From Hymenoscyphus infarciens (lineage: Eukaryota > Ascomycota > Leotiomycetes > Helotiales > Helotiaceae), in contig LLCB01000181.1 in the NCBI GenBank assembly GCA_001414345.1, positions 53,814 through 117,813 on the forward strand: DNA of 64,000 bases. The letters run 5' to 3'. The position numbers and the translations under genes are program-made. Positions 12,159 through 24,499 of this stretch are shown here, piece by piece; positions within the stretch are counted from its first letter, which is position 1, and every line of letters begins with the position of its first letter. Below the pieces are notes generated by a model, which worked only from the letters and a program-made list of their open reading frames with translations, was not told the DNA's origin and ran no database searches.

Positions 12159-14774
12159 ATGATGGACAATGAGGATGGGCAGTTCTTCATAAAGGTTGGT
12201 CGTCAACAGAGGGGTTTGCAATTCGTGTGAGACAGATACTGATGCCATCTCTTCCGATAGAACCTCGCCCACTTTGTACGGACCCACGAAAAGGCCCTCG
12301 CGAATGCCCTTCAATTACGGCGTCAACAGACACCAAAACATGGGCCCTCCCCAAGCATCTCGGGAGCGGTGGGGAGTTCGATTGTTCCCGCGTCTCCCAC
12401 CGTCACCAACGCTCCCACCTCGGCCTCCTCATCCTCGACCTCGAGTACCCTCGCAGCCGCTCTCTCCCTCCCATATTTAACCTTCGCCTCGCACAACATA
12501 AAACCCGCGAAGCTCGCCTTGACACCCCACCACCTCTTCTACCTCCTCTCGCGATTCGAAGATCTAGGCATCACCGTTGGGCCGATGAATGTGCGGTTGG
12601 AAAACCTTCACGCAGAATCAACATCGGCAAATTATGTCTCCTTTTTAGGTCAATCACAACGACCCAAGGGCCGTGGATCGGATAATGGTTCGATACACTC
12701 GGTGTCTAGTGTGAGAAGTGTAATGTCGGGCATGTCCAGTCTATGGTCAAATTTTGGTCTTGGAGCGGGAGGTGCCGCTGCGCGAACCGAGAAACAAAAG
12801 GCGGCAATCGAAGCGGACCTGAAATACCTATATTCGGCCTTTACGAAGATCCCATGCTTGCGACTTGCACCTGACCGACGAGCTCGACTTATCGAAGGAT
12901 TCGAAGAATTTCCCTTCGACTCGGCTGTTCCACTACACGCTTTCAAAAATATCAGCGCCTTGGAGATCAGTGATATCGACTTTCGGCAATTCTTTGGCTG
13001 GGATCGACTGGCAGAACAATTGAGGTCCTTGACAATCAAACGTGCATCCATTGATGACCCAGCAGATTTGCTCATAAACATTGTGCTTGATGACATGGAC
13101 AAAAGACGACGAAGGTCTTCCAAAGCGCAGATGTCTCCTACCACAACCTGGGCCACATCATCAAGTCCCAAGCGAAGCCCAACCATTCCACATGCTGAAT
13201 TGGTGAAATCGAATTCTGCACCTGGGTCTCCTGACCAGCGCAGTCACATAACAGTTGACATTGACTCCCGCAGTGCCCACCTTGTGCGATCAGGGTCCGA
13301 TGGGGCCAAATCCTCTGGGAAAGCGAGACCAAGAAGCAACTCACCTGTCCGGCCGACAAGCTCACGGACCGGATCGGCCCATGGCCATTTAAGAGGCTCA
13401 TATAAAGTCAAAAGATCTGGATCGGGAAGTTCTGCCTCGAGCATGTCGGATGGCTGGCACAACCCACGAGGTAGTTCCTCCAACCTATTGTCAATGGGCA
13501 TCTTACCTTCTTCGAAATGGAGGTTTTTGAAACATCTCAGTCTTGCTGATAATGGTCTCACTTCAATCTCTGCCGCAAGTCTGGCCCCATTGGCCAATAC
13601 CCTCCACTCCCTCGATCTATCCTCCAATCTGTTTGTCCAGATACCTGATTGTTTAGCCTCCTTGACGGCCTTGAGAGCCCTTAATCTTTCTCATTGCATG
13701 ATCGACTCCTTGCATTCGCTGACCCGATGTCCCCTACCTGCCATTTCGGCCCTGAATCTGCGATCCAATCGACTGATATCGATAGCCGGCATTGAACGGC
13801 TTTACCCTCTGGAAAGACTAGATCTCAGGGACAACAAAATGACAGATCCGACTGAGCTGGCAAGATTGACGGGGATTCCCGATCTGCGAGAAATCTGGGT
13901 GATCGGAAACACATTCGTCAAGACGCACAGCAGCTATCGTGTCACCATTTTCAACCTGTTCAGAAAGACCCCAGGCTACACCGAAGATATCATGATTGAT
14001 GCCTACGGCCCTGGGTACAGTGAGAGGCGTCAATTGGTTGAGCGAGCAGCAGAGCGAGCGAGTGTTCCTGTGGTAAGGCCAGTCCCAGATTATGGACTGA
14101 CCTCTGTGGATGTCAACAAGCCTATAATTGACTATCCTGCCACGCAAGAGCCTAGTGTTCTCCGAAAAGAACGCCCACAACCCGCTGCCGCGACCAGTGA
14201 GATACATAACTCGTCTACTGGGCGACGGCGAAGGACGCCGAAAAGACGCATTGTGGATTTGTCAAATTCAGACACTTCACCTACAAAGCAACCTCAAGCG
14301 GTTCGGTTCTCCCTGGAAGAGGATACATTGGTTCCGCCCGTTCCCCCCATTGCAGATATAGGCTATGATGCAAGCCCCGATCCATCACCAAGGACGATTC
14401 CTACTTATCCTCCCCCGGAACCTCGGAAAGTCCAAAGTCAACCTGAAGTACCACGTATTGATACTTCGCTCGTGCCTCGACTACCACCAATACAAACTCA
14501 ATCGTATGACCCTCCGGTGAAATCTCAAAACCCCAAAGATCCACAAGACTGGAAAGTTGGTGGTGAGATGTATAGGAAGAAGTTGGAAGCATTGCGCAAT
14601 GAGGTGGGCAATGGGTGGCTCAGTGTTTTGAGCGAAGAGGGGTGGGAAACACAAAAGAATCCCCAGGGGTTCTCGGCTGCGGACTTTAGTCCAGCTAACG
14701 CGATGCGGCCGAGTCCGAATACACCTCGTGCTAATAGCGAACAAATCGTACACAGCGGGCGAAGGTTGGGTTGA
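12159..14774 (+). CDS. Leucine-rich repeat protein (SDS22-like LRRs)
   Basis: Large fungal LRR protein of about 849 residues with no assigned reaction. Exon 1 (12159-12194) encodes MMDNEDGQFFIK; a 66-bp intron (12195-12260, acceptor GATAG) joins in frame to NLAHFVRTHEKALANAL, and the frame then stays open to the stop at 14774. Without this first exon the frame has no ATG at its head, which decides the start. A serine/threonine-rich, basic middle region (about 260-430) suggests phosphorylation. Residues 431-595 hold tandem LRRs (LKHLSLADNGLTSI, LHSLDLSSNLF, LRALNLSHCMI, ISALNLRSNRL, LERLDLRDNKM) closed by an LRR-cap-like segment (VIGNTFVKTHSSYR). The C-terminus is proline-rich and disordered. 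SDS22-type LRRs usually form a protein-binding surface; a scaffold role is inference. Confidence 0.88.
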
Positions 14775-15640
14775 TCAACAACCAATCATCATAAAGGCCC
14801 ACGATAGATATCACGATGTTTAAGTGGTAGCCAACCCCTCGGGGGTACGCAGCGTCGTTGTAGGGTTGCGTGGAGGAGCCGATTTTTCTTGATACCCACG
14901 TCTTTGAAAGTTTCCTTTTGGGTTTCTTTCATCGACTCTGCTTCATCTTTTTCTCCCAACCAAAAAAGGCTTTTGCATTTGCGCCCCATGTTCTTTACAT
15001 TTTCCCTTCGAGTTCCGTCATCATTGCATAGCGTACAGGTTTGGAGGGTCATCATGTTTTTTTTTTTTGCTTATTCGCTTTCTCCCCTCTTTTTCTCTTT
15101 TTATTTTGAAGGGGATTTTTTGGGCATGGCATGGTAGACCATGCTGCTTTGTGTAGATGTGGGATTTTTCTTTTCATGAAAGTTTTTTTTTCGGTGCAAC
15201 GAGAGAGAGAGGATTGATGGAAGATGGTGTCTCGTTGTAAAATAAGGGGTTGGTCTCTTTTTTCGAATTTTTTTTATAGGATCTGGTTAGGGTGGGGAGG
15301 CGTTTTTCATTTTTTTGACCTAACGATCGAGCATGTGTTTTTTTTTGTACTCTGCATGGAGCGGGGGGTGGTGTGGGGTGGGCCTTGGGGTATACTTGGG
15401 GCAAATAATGAAACGTATTTTGAGGATTCATATTTGTGGGTTGTCTCTGATTTATGTGTGTATGTGAATGTATATGTGTGAATATGTGTGTGTGAATGTG
15501 TATAAATTTCTCTCTCTCTCTCTTTTAAATATGAAATGAATGGAAATGAAACGGAATAGTAGAGCTTCGATATACTCCCCCTCCCCCCACTGCTAAAAGA
15601 AATACCCTAACACCAAAAATGAAGATGCGTGGATATTTTC
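14775..15640. other. 3' flank of the LRR gene
   Basis: A T- and G-rich stretch downstream of the LRR stop codon, with several T runs, a TGTG tract near 15440-15500 and a CT dinucleotide run near 15510. It probably holds the 3' UTR and terminator. No gene is seen, and composition changes to RIP-type AT-rich DNA after about 15640. Confidence 0.55.
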
Positions 15641-16779
15641 AAAAATGCTTTCCATGTGTATAATCTTCACCTAGCTAGCTTCCTTAGCTAAGTAATCCCT
15701 TTTTCGCTACATTATCGAGTAGAATATCGAGTGAGTAGACACTACTAATACTAACATCAAGACTAGTCTAGTGATACTCTAAGTTATCACTACTAGCCCG
15801 ATCCTATTAAAATAACGCAAACAAAGAAACATAAGGAAACTTGGAAAGGCTAGTAATTAATATAATGTAATTGTTTAGAATAGATATCTTTAGTAGGAAT
15901 ATAGAAAGTATCTTTAGAGGGAAAGTATCTTTGGAGAGAAAACAAATAGAGATGTTTTATTATTTAATTTAGAAGGTTAGAAATTAGGTTATATTTATTA
16001 AGTACAACTACCTAACTAGTAATATTAAAGAGGACTTACTTTGTATATAAGAAGATAGCTCTTAATTTATATAATTAAATAGTAGGATATATAGTTATTC
16101 TATAAACTTAGAAAGAAGTTTATAATACTTTAACGAGTTCTTATAGAAGAGAAAGAAAAGAGACAATTTTATAGTAAGAAAAGACCTTTCTTTTACTATT
16201 CTCGATCTGACTTTTGTTCTTCTTCTATATCTCTCTATTCTAGCTTAGCTTAGCTTAGCTTAGCTTATCTCTCTTTCTTTCTAGATAGAAGATAGCAAAT
16301 ATCTTTAAGTATAGTATAGTATAGTATAACGTTATTATATTTATAAGAGAGAAATATCTTTAGAATTATATAAAGCTTACTTCTATAATTAGTATAATTA
16401 GTATAACTATATCTACTCTCTACTATTAAGAGACTTATATAGTAATATTACTAGTAATCTCTTAGAGAGGTCTACGAGATTTATAGTAAGGAATCTAATT
16501 TTTATTAGATTTCTAAGAGATACTATTTAGAGTAGATTATTTTTAGAGATTCTATATCACGGAAAAAGAGAGTCTTACGTAACCTCTTTTCTCTATATAT
16601 ATAGCAGAGTTTTCACTTCTGAATATAAGGCTTCTTAGAGCGTTTTCAACCTAAAAATACGTTATATTATAATATAATCTTAAATAAACTCTATAATATA
16701 AACACGTTAGTAGATTTTAATAATTATTTAATAATCTATTTAATAATCTTTTTTTTATTTTTATTTTTTATTTTTTTAT

Positions 16780-17790
16780 TTAAATAGTCTTTTTAGCTAC
16801 TTAGAGACGTTATATAGACGTACTTATTTATAGAGTTTCTTCTAAAAGTAGCTTATATACTCCTTAGAGTACCTATTACTAGGCTTTATATTTATAATTA
16901 TTCTAGGTTTTCTAGTAATAGTTTAGTATCTTCTTCTATTCTCTCTATTTTAATTCGAATTTAATATTTTAGTTATTCTTATAAATAACTAATTTAGTTT
17001 ATTATAATAGCTCTTCTCTATATAAAACTAATAATAATCGTCTTCTAGTATACTCTCTTATATAAAACTATTCTCTAATATATCTTTAACCTAAGTTTCC
17101 TAGTTCTATTTTCTAGTTCTCTACTCTATAGTCTTATATCTCTTAAGAGGTATCTCGCTACTTTATTTAAGAACTACTAAATACGCTTCGAATATCTACT
17201 AATATAAATAGTAGAGAATCTATAATCTAGTTATAAAAACCTATCTACGTTTTTACTTCTATTTATACTATCTAAGCCTCTTCTAATTACTCTATTATCG
17301 TTATTAAGAGTCCTTTACCTCTTTTAGTAATTCTCTTAACTTAAATATAATATATACTAACTATATAGAATAACTACTATAAGTATTACCTCTAATCTTA
17401 GGTTAGTATATAGCTCTTACCTTCTTAGAGTTATATATAATTCTATAGTATATCTAAAGTAGAAGTTCTCTAGTATTAGTAAATATATAGAATTAACTTT
17501 AGAGGCTTTCTTAAGTAGTTTATTTTAATAGTTTTTAAAGACTACTACTAAGTAAATAAGCTATATAAGTCTTTTTTACTACTCTCTTATATATAATTAT
17601 ATATAATATATCTTTTTTAGAAAATATTAAGAAGTATAAAACTCTAATAGTTATAAAAAAGAGATATTACTACGTCGCTTTTTAATCTAAACTTAGCTCT
17701 ATAAATAGTTCTAGAGATAAGATAGAACTACTAGAGATTCGTAGAATACACCGCGTATAGATATTAAGTCTTCGTATCTCTATTATTCAA
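16780..17790. repeat. Long direct repeat, unit A
   Basis: This is the uninterrupted copy of a repeat also seen as unit B (about 22060-24600, interrupted) and unit C (about 24500-25770). The last 150 bases are nearly identical to 25612-25765 and include the rare GC-containing stretches CTACGTCGCTTTTTAA and TAGAATACACCGCGTATAGA. Because it is free of insertions it shows the empty sites of the elements nested in units B and C. No coding potential remains after RIP. Confidence 0.7.
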
Positions 17791-18814
17791 TAATCTTAAT
17801 TAATCTTTTATTAAAATAAACTCTACTTAATTTTAAATAGAGTTAAGATTATCTAGTACTTTTAATACTCTATATATTTATATCTCTATTACTACTACTA
17901 CTACTACTTATTATAGAGTAAGATAATAAAGAAAAGTAATACTCTTTATAATTAGTTGTTTACTAGAGTCTTTTATTATTATAAATATAATCTAAAAAGT
18001 ATACTCTTAGTATTAACTATTTTAAAAACTCTAAGTATATAAAAGAGCTAAGTTTATATAACTTATAACTTATATATATAATACTTAAAAGAGGTAAAAT
18101 TATACTTATAAGAGTAAATTAATACTTATAAAGATATTCAAAGATTTAGATTATTATTAGTTCTTTTAAATAATCTAAGATTATTTAAAGCTAAATAATC
18201 TTAAAATAATTCTCTCTAAATAATATAATCTAAATAGAGTCTAAGAGATACTAAGAATAGATTAATTATTAGTAGAAAATAGTTACTCTAGAAGAGAAGA
18301 GTTCTTCTAGCTAAGAAAGCTAATAGAATACTTAGTCTTACTATTTTCTAAAAATAAAGATAAAGTTATATAATATTTATAGTAAGATATAACTCTAAGA
18401 GATTACTTATTCTATTATAATTTTTTTATTCTAGATTACTATTTATATAAGAACTTTTCAAGATAATAAAGTATATTTTTAAAAAGAGAATAAAAGTTAT
18501 ATAATATCTACTAGTTAGCTTTAGAGATTTCTTTTTTTATTTATACATTTATTAATTAAAGTAAATAAAGAGAGTAACTAATTATATAATTAAGTAAAAA
18601 GTCGATTTATTTAAAGTTTTAAAATACTTAGATAACTTATTATATAAGTTAGTTATAATAACTCTAAAAGTAGAATCTTATACTTTTAAATATATAATAA
18701 ATTAACTACTAAGCTTAATTAGATAGTTTTTATATATATAGAAAGTATTAGAGTAACTTAATAAAAGTCGCTATAATATCTAAATTATTAAAAATAATCT
18801 ATTTATTAATTTAT

Positions 18815-19110
18815 AATTAATTATATACTAGCTAACTAGTTTAAATAGCCGAGTCTATATATATACTAGTTAAGTATTAGACTTTTATATTATCTAATTA
18901 TTATTCTATCTTAGTTTTAGTTATAGACTTTATATAGTCTTAACTTCTATATATATATTCTATCTCTTTTTAAAAGAGGTTAATTTATTCTTTTTCTTAA
19001 TATTAAGTCTATAAAAGATATATATTTTTCTACTTTTATATACTCTTATATATCTCTTCAATAGTTATATATAGTTTATATTATTATATTAAAAGAATAA
19101 CTTCGATTCT
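18815..19110. repeat. MITE-like repeat, copy 1
   Basis: A member of a 250-330 bp dispersed family found six times in this block. Members start near a TATAATAGC / TTTAAATAGC motif, share an internal TTTTAGTTATAGACTTTATA segment, and end in a run like TAGTTTATATTATTATA. No coding capacity. Borders are approximate. Confidence 0.55.
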
Positions 19111-19249
19111 ACTAGAGAGAGTCTATTAATAAGATCTTATTTAAGTATATTTATATATCTGTTTTAAATTTATATTAGATTTCGATTAGTTATAATAAGA
19201 AGCCTAAATAGCTATAATTCTAGAAATCTTATAAATAGCTAGTAATATT

Positions 19250-19503
19250 TATAATAGCGAGCTATTTTAAATAGCTATAGTTATATATTACTTAGAGTTT
19301 AGACTTCTAAAGCGTTAATTTAGTTTTAGTTATAGACTTTATATAGTCTAATCTTCTATATATAGATACTCTATCTCTTTATTTCGAAAGAGACTAATTT
19401 GTTTTTATATTTATACTAAGTCTAGAAATTGTATATATTATTCTATTAAACGTACTTCTATATATCTCTTCGCTAGTAGTATATAGTTTATACTATTATA
19501 ATA
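19250..19503. repeat. MITE-like repeat, copy 2
   Basis: Begins with TATAATAGCGAGCTATTTTA and ends near TAGTTTATACTATTATAATA. The central TTTAGTTATAGACTTTATA segment is almost the same as in copy 1, about 400 bp upstream. Confidence 0.55.
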
Positions 19504-20233
19504 TTAGAGTTTAGTAGTAGAATAGTTAGCTAGTATAATCGTATATAGCTATACTTTAGTAGAACTAGAATACGCTAAGTATTCTTAAGACTTCTAATAA
19601 CTTTCTAATATAAGAATTACTATATAAGGTTTAGCTAAGTTAATATATTATTAATATTAAAGCTTTTAAATCTATATCTTACTTTTCTCTTTAAATAAAA
19701 TAATATTAAAGATATTAAACTCTACTTTACTAGAGAGTATTAAGTAATTTTCTAAAGCTAGTAGATTACTTTTTAAAAAGTCTTAGAATTATAATTATAT
19801 ACTAAAAAATAAAAGATTCTAAAATAATACTAAAGATAAAAGCCTGGCTTTTTAAACTCTTAGAAACTAATAAGACTTTTTAAATATAAATAAACTATAA
19901 GATAATATATAAGTACTAGAGAAATAAAACTAAAGAAATAATAATTAGTTAGCTAAGCAAAAGAAAATAATAAGCGAGTTTTAAAAAAGTTAAGAACTTA
20001 TTCTAAACTCTTTCTAAGCTAACTCTTCTCCGCTCTTTTCTTTACTTCTAAGTACTAACTTAGACTTCTTTTATTTAAGAAATACTATCTCTAATACTTT
20101 TACTTAATAACTAACTATCTAACTTAGTAGTAAAAGTATTATAAATACTCTTTAATATTTAAAAAGTAAGCTTATTAAAAAAACTAAACTTTTAGAGAAT
20201 AGTATATTATTTATAAAAGAAGAAATTAGTATA

Positions 20234-20490
20234 TAATAGTATAATAGTCTACTATTCTATATAGCTAAGGTTATATACTATATATATAAGGTTTTAGTAG
20301 TTATTATCTTATATTATCTAATTTAGAAAGGTTTTAGATTTAGCTTTTAGATCTTTTTATATTATTCGACTCTTTTTTATACTATCTAAACCTCTTATAT
20401 ATAGCTACTTACTCTTCTATACTTTAGTCTTTTCTTCTATATTACTATCTAGTATTTACTCTCTTATATATACTTCTATATACCTTTTTA
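20234..20490. repeat. MITE-like repeat, copy 3 (diverged)
   Basis: A more diverged member, recognised by its TATAATAG-type start and by the TTATACTATCTAAACCTCTT / CTTCTATATACC 3' half shared with copy 4. Ends are uncertain. Confidence 0.4.
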
Positions 20491-21732
20491 GAGTAGGTGT
20501 TTCGTATTATAATAAATAGATATTTTATAAAAACTAATTATTATTATATTTCTTTAACTTAATAAGCTCTTATTTAGAGTAGAATAACTAGACTAGCTAA
20601 GAACTATCTTAAGCTTAGATACTAGTCTAAAGTAATTTATTTTCCTTTCTATAACTTTTAAAATATTTTTAAACTTTTAAACTCGTACTTCTTAATATAT
20701 TATAAAATAAAGAATACTTAGAATACTTTTAAAGCTTTATAGATAAATAGATAAGATTATACTAAAGAAACTTTTACTAATTTCAAAGATTACTTTTTAA
20801 CTATAGCTATATTTAAAGAGATACTAGAATTAGAATATTTCTTTTATATATAGAATAAGATTATACTATAGCTCTAAAACTTAGTAGCTATACTTAGAAG
20901 ACGTTAGAATTATAGCTTTATTTTTTAAGATAGTATCTAATCTTTTAGCTTTAGATAAGAAGTAATACTAAAATACTAAACTAACTAAAATAACTAAGCT
21001 AGTTAATACTAGTACTTTAGTTAAATCGTTAGCTCTAAACTCTCTATAACTTAATAGCGAGTCTATTCTAACTAATTATACTACTTCTAAAGTAGTATAT
21101 AAAAATAAAAATAAGCTCTCGTAGATTACTCTAATTTAGATCTAAATCGAAGAGAGAACGAGATAGTAATTTAGTTTATATAATAGTACTAATAAATATT
21201 ATATTTATAACTATCTCTTTACTATTCTAGACCTTTTAATAATAATTTTAAACTTTTAGTAACTCTTTAACTAGCTAAAACTCTACTAACTCTCTACTTT
21301 AATATAAAGTTTTATTTTCTTACTTTCTTTACTTCTAGCTAGACTAGAAGCTTTATTTAAAATTAGATTAGATACGAATTAATATACTCTCTAGTAGAAC
21401 GAGATATAGAAGTGAACTCTTAGCTAAGTTATTACTATTTTTAATAATTCTATTAAATACTATCTAATATTATTCTAAAGACTCTCTACTTTATAAAATA
21501 GCTTAGAAATACTAGACTTAGGCTCTTTTAGTAAATATAAATACTTATAGTTTAATATAAAAGAGCTTAGTAAGCGTCTATAAATATAGAGTTAGTTATA
21601 ATTTAGACTCTAATCTTATTAAACGATTTTAATAAGTTAATATAATAAAATAATACTATAATAGTATCTTAATTTAGTTTTAATAAAAATAATATAAAGA
21701 CTTAAAATAAGTCTTTTTTAAGAGAGATAGAT

Positions 21733-22058
21733 ATAATAGCTTACTATCTTAAATAGCTAGTTTTACTTATTATTTATATAAAGTTTTAGCTTATAAATAT
21801 AGGTTTTAGCTTTTATATAAGCTTTTAGCTTTTTATTATTCTATAGTATCTAAATTAAAAAGATTTTAAACTTTATATTTTAGATCTTTTAATACTATTT
21901 AATCTCTTATATATAGCTACTAACTCTTCTATAGTTAGAAAAGACTTATTTATTCTTTTCTTCTATATTAGTATCTAGTATTTATAATATTTAAATAAGA
22001 CTCTTATATATCTCTTCTATAGTAGTATTTATTTTATATTATTATATTAGCTAGCTCT
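21733..22058. repeat. MITE-like repeat, copy 4
   Basis: Starts at a TATAATAGCTTACTATCTTA motif and ends TTTATATTATTATATTAG; it is longer than its relatives because of extra TTTTAGCTT repeats. It lies directly before unit B. Confidence 0.5.
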
Positions 22059-22810
22059 CTCTTTTATAAGAATAGTAATAATTGTTTTCTAGTATATTCT
22101 CTTATATAAAACTATTCTTTAATATGTTTTTAATCTAGGTTTTTAAATTCTAGCTTCTATTTTTCTTTCTATTCTATAGTATTATAGCTTATAGTAAGTA
22201 CTTAAACTACTTTCTCTAAGAACTAGTATTATTTTTAAAGTATATTTTAAATATCTATATAAATAAGATAAATAGTTAAGTTACTATTTCTACTCTATAG
22301 TATAATATCTTCTAATAATAGAGGTTAATATAATTCTATAAATATAAACTAAAATTAGTAGATAATATACTAAAAGTCTCTAACTTCTTCTACTAATTAT
22401 AAAGTAACTCTTTTCTAAATTTATTTAAAACAAAGTATAAATATTTAATTAAGTAGATATTTTATATAATAAAGTAACTTATAATATATTTTAAATAAAT
22501 CTCTTTAAGCGTTTCTTAGTAAAATGATATTCTTTAAAATTATAGATATAGTTTAAAAGTTATAACTAAAAGCTTAGTTAGGATTTTATAAATTTCTATA
22601 TCTATTATTATTATTATAAAATAGTATATTATATATTCTAAGTTATAAGGTTATAAAGAGAGTAATTGTTAATATATTTTTAGTTAATTTTAGTTTATAT
22701 ATATAAAATTATAATAATTACTATTATAAGAGATAATTTAGCTACTTTATTTAAGAAATACTTTAAGACTAGAGTATATTTTAATTATTTTACTACTAGT
22801 TATTAAAACT

Positions 22811-23908
22811 CCGGTTTCTCTTCTTCTACGCTTTCGCTTAGAGTCGGCGGAAGTAAGTATAGGTTAAAAGTAAGTATAGAAACTTATAGATTAGTACTCT
22901 ATCTAAAAATATATACTATAGTATAGTATATAAACTATCTTAATTACTCTATTATAACTATTACTAGTAACTATAATATCGCCTCTCTTAGTATATAACG
23001 TAATATAAGATTCTAAGGCTTTATTCTACCTTTTAATACTATTCTAGTAGAAGATCTACGCTCGTCGCCTCTGTTATTACTATCTAAATCATCTTCTACT
23101 AATATACGAATAAGAGAGGAGTACTTAGAGGACTTATATAAGACGATAGAGTAGATAAGAAGTAAGAGTAAAGAAGAGTCTTCTTATATAGCTATAAAGA
23201 TATATTAGATAAACGAGGAGTTAGTTTAGAGTATACTAGACTAGAAGAAAAAGAAGGCTTATAATAAAGATAGTAGATATAATACTTATAGTAGTAATAA
23301 TAAGGTGTTAAATAAAGCTTAGAAAGAAGCTATATATTAGTACTATTATAAGTAGTAGAAATAAGAACTTAGAGCTACTTATAAGATAGTTTTTACTATA
23401 ATTAGTTACTTAAAAAAGGCTTAAAGTCCTTTATAAGAGCCTCTATTATAGAGCTAGTTTATAAAGTAGCTAAAGTAGAACTATAACCTTTATATAATTA
23501 AAACGAAACCTATTATATATAAGAGACTCGAGTTATATACTAAGAAGGAGGTAAAGAAGTAGTTTATAAAGTACTAAGAAGAGCTTATAAAGTATAAGAT
23601 CTAGAAGCCTAAGTATATTCTTAATATAGACGAGTCGAGCACGTAAGTAGGCTATATAGAAAGTAATTAGGTTATTATACCTTTATAAGTTAGAGAGATA
23701 TATATAACGAGCTCTAAGAATTAGAAGTTAGTAACTATAATAGAGACTATCTTAGCAGATAGAGTTTATATTAATTAGGTACCTAGATTTAGATAGAGAA
23801 GTAATATAAAATAAAGTACTAGTAAAATCACATAGACTCTTATACTTACTTCTAACCTATACTTACTTCCGCCGACTCTAAGCGAAAGCGTAGAAGAAGA
23901 AGAACCGG
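22811..23908 (+). mobile_element. Truncated pogo/Fot1-like DNA transposon, RIP-mutated
   Basis: A 1098-bp element bounded by 68-bp terminal inverted repeats (22811-22878 and 23841-23908) with only about three mismatches. Each TIR begins CCGGTT and contains CTTTCGCTTAGAGTCGGCGG, followed by a repeated AAGTAAGTATA motif that may bind transposase. Between them, plus-strand codons, read through many TAA/TAG stops, resemble a DDE transposase of the pogo/Fot1 group: a YILNIDES segment around the first catalytic Asp, then TSSKN-KLVTIIETILAD and VYIN-VPRFR. The rest of the catalytic domain is missing, and the element is well below the roughly 1.8 kb I recall for Fot1. Target duplication is unclear: CT flanks both ends rather than the usual TA. 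Confidence 0.8.
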
Positions 23909-24059
23909 CTATTAGTTTTATACTTTTATTAAAATTATTTAAGTATCTTCTAATTACTTAATTATAATTATTATTAGAGATTCTTTACTTATTTTAATAA
24001 TTCTTTTAACTTAAATATAATATATACTAACTATATAGTATAACTATTATAAGTATTAC

Positions 24060-24364
24060 TATAATAGCTAGTTAATTTAAATTACTAAAGTATACTTATT
24101 ATATATATATATTAGATTTTAGTTTTAAAACTTAGTTTTATCTTTAAATATTTTATATTTTTTATATTAAAAAGGTTTTAGACTTTTATTTTATTAGATC
24201 TTTAGATTATCTAATCTTCTATATATAGAGACTTTAACTCTAGATTATAAAAGACTAATCTAGTCTTTCTCTTTATACTAGAGCTTAGTAATTATTTATA
24301 TTATTATATTTAAATATACTTCTATATATCTCTTCTATAATAGTATATATTTTATATTATTATA
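24060..24364. repeat. MITE-like repeat, copy 5, inside unit B
   Basis: This copy interrupts unit B and is flanked by ATTAC on both sides (24055-24059 and 24365-24369). Unit A has the uninterrupted sequence AAGTATTACCTCTAATC at this place, so an insertion with a short (about 5 bp) target duplication is supported. Termini are TATAATAG and TATTATTATA, giving a very short inverted repeat. Confidence 0.65.
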
Positions 24365-24499
24365 ATTACTTCTAATCTTAGATTAATAGATAGCTTCTTA
24401 CTTTCTTAAATTTAGATAACTTTATAATATTACTAGAGTAAAAGTTCTCTAATATTAGTAAAAATATAATATTAATTTTAAAATAACTTTAAATAGTTT

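Noticed and set aside
16241..16265. TAGCT x5 tandem as a possible telomere-type repeat
   Set aside because: Fungal telomeres are usually TTAGGG; this is short, internal and within RIP DNA, so it is ordinary simple sequence.
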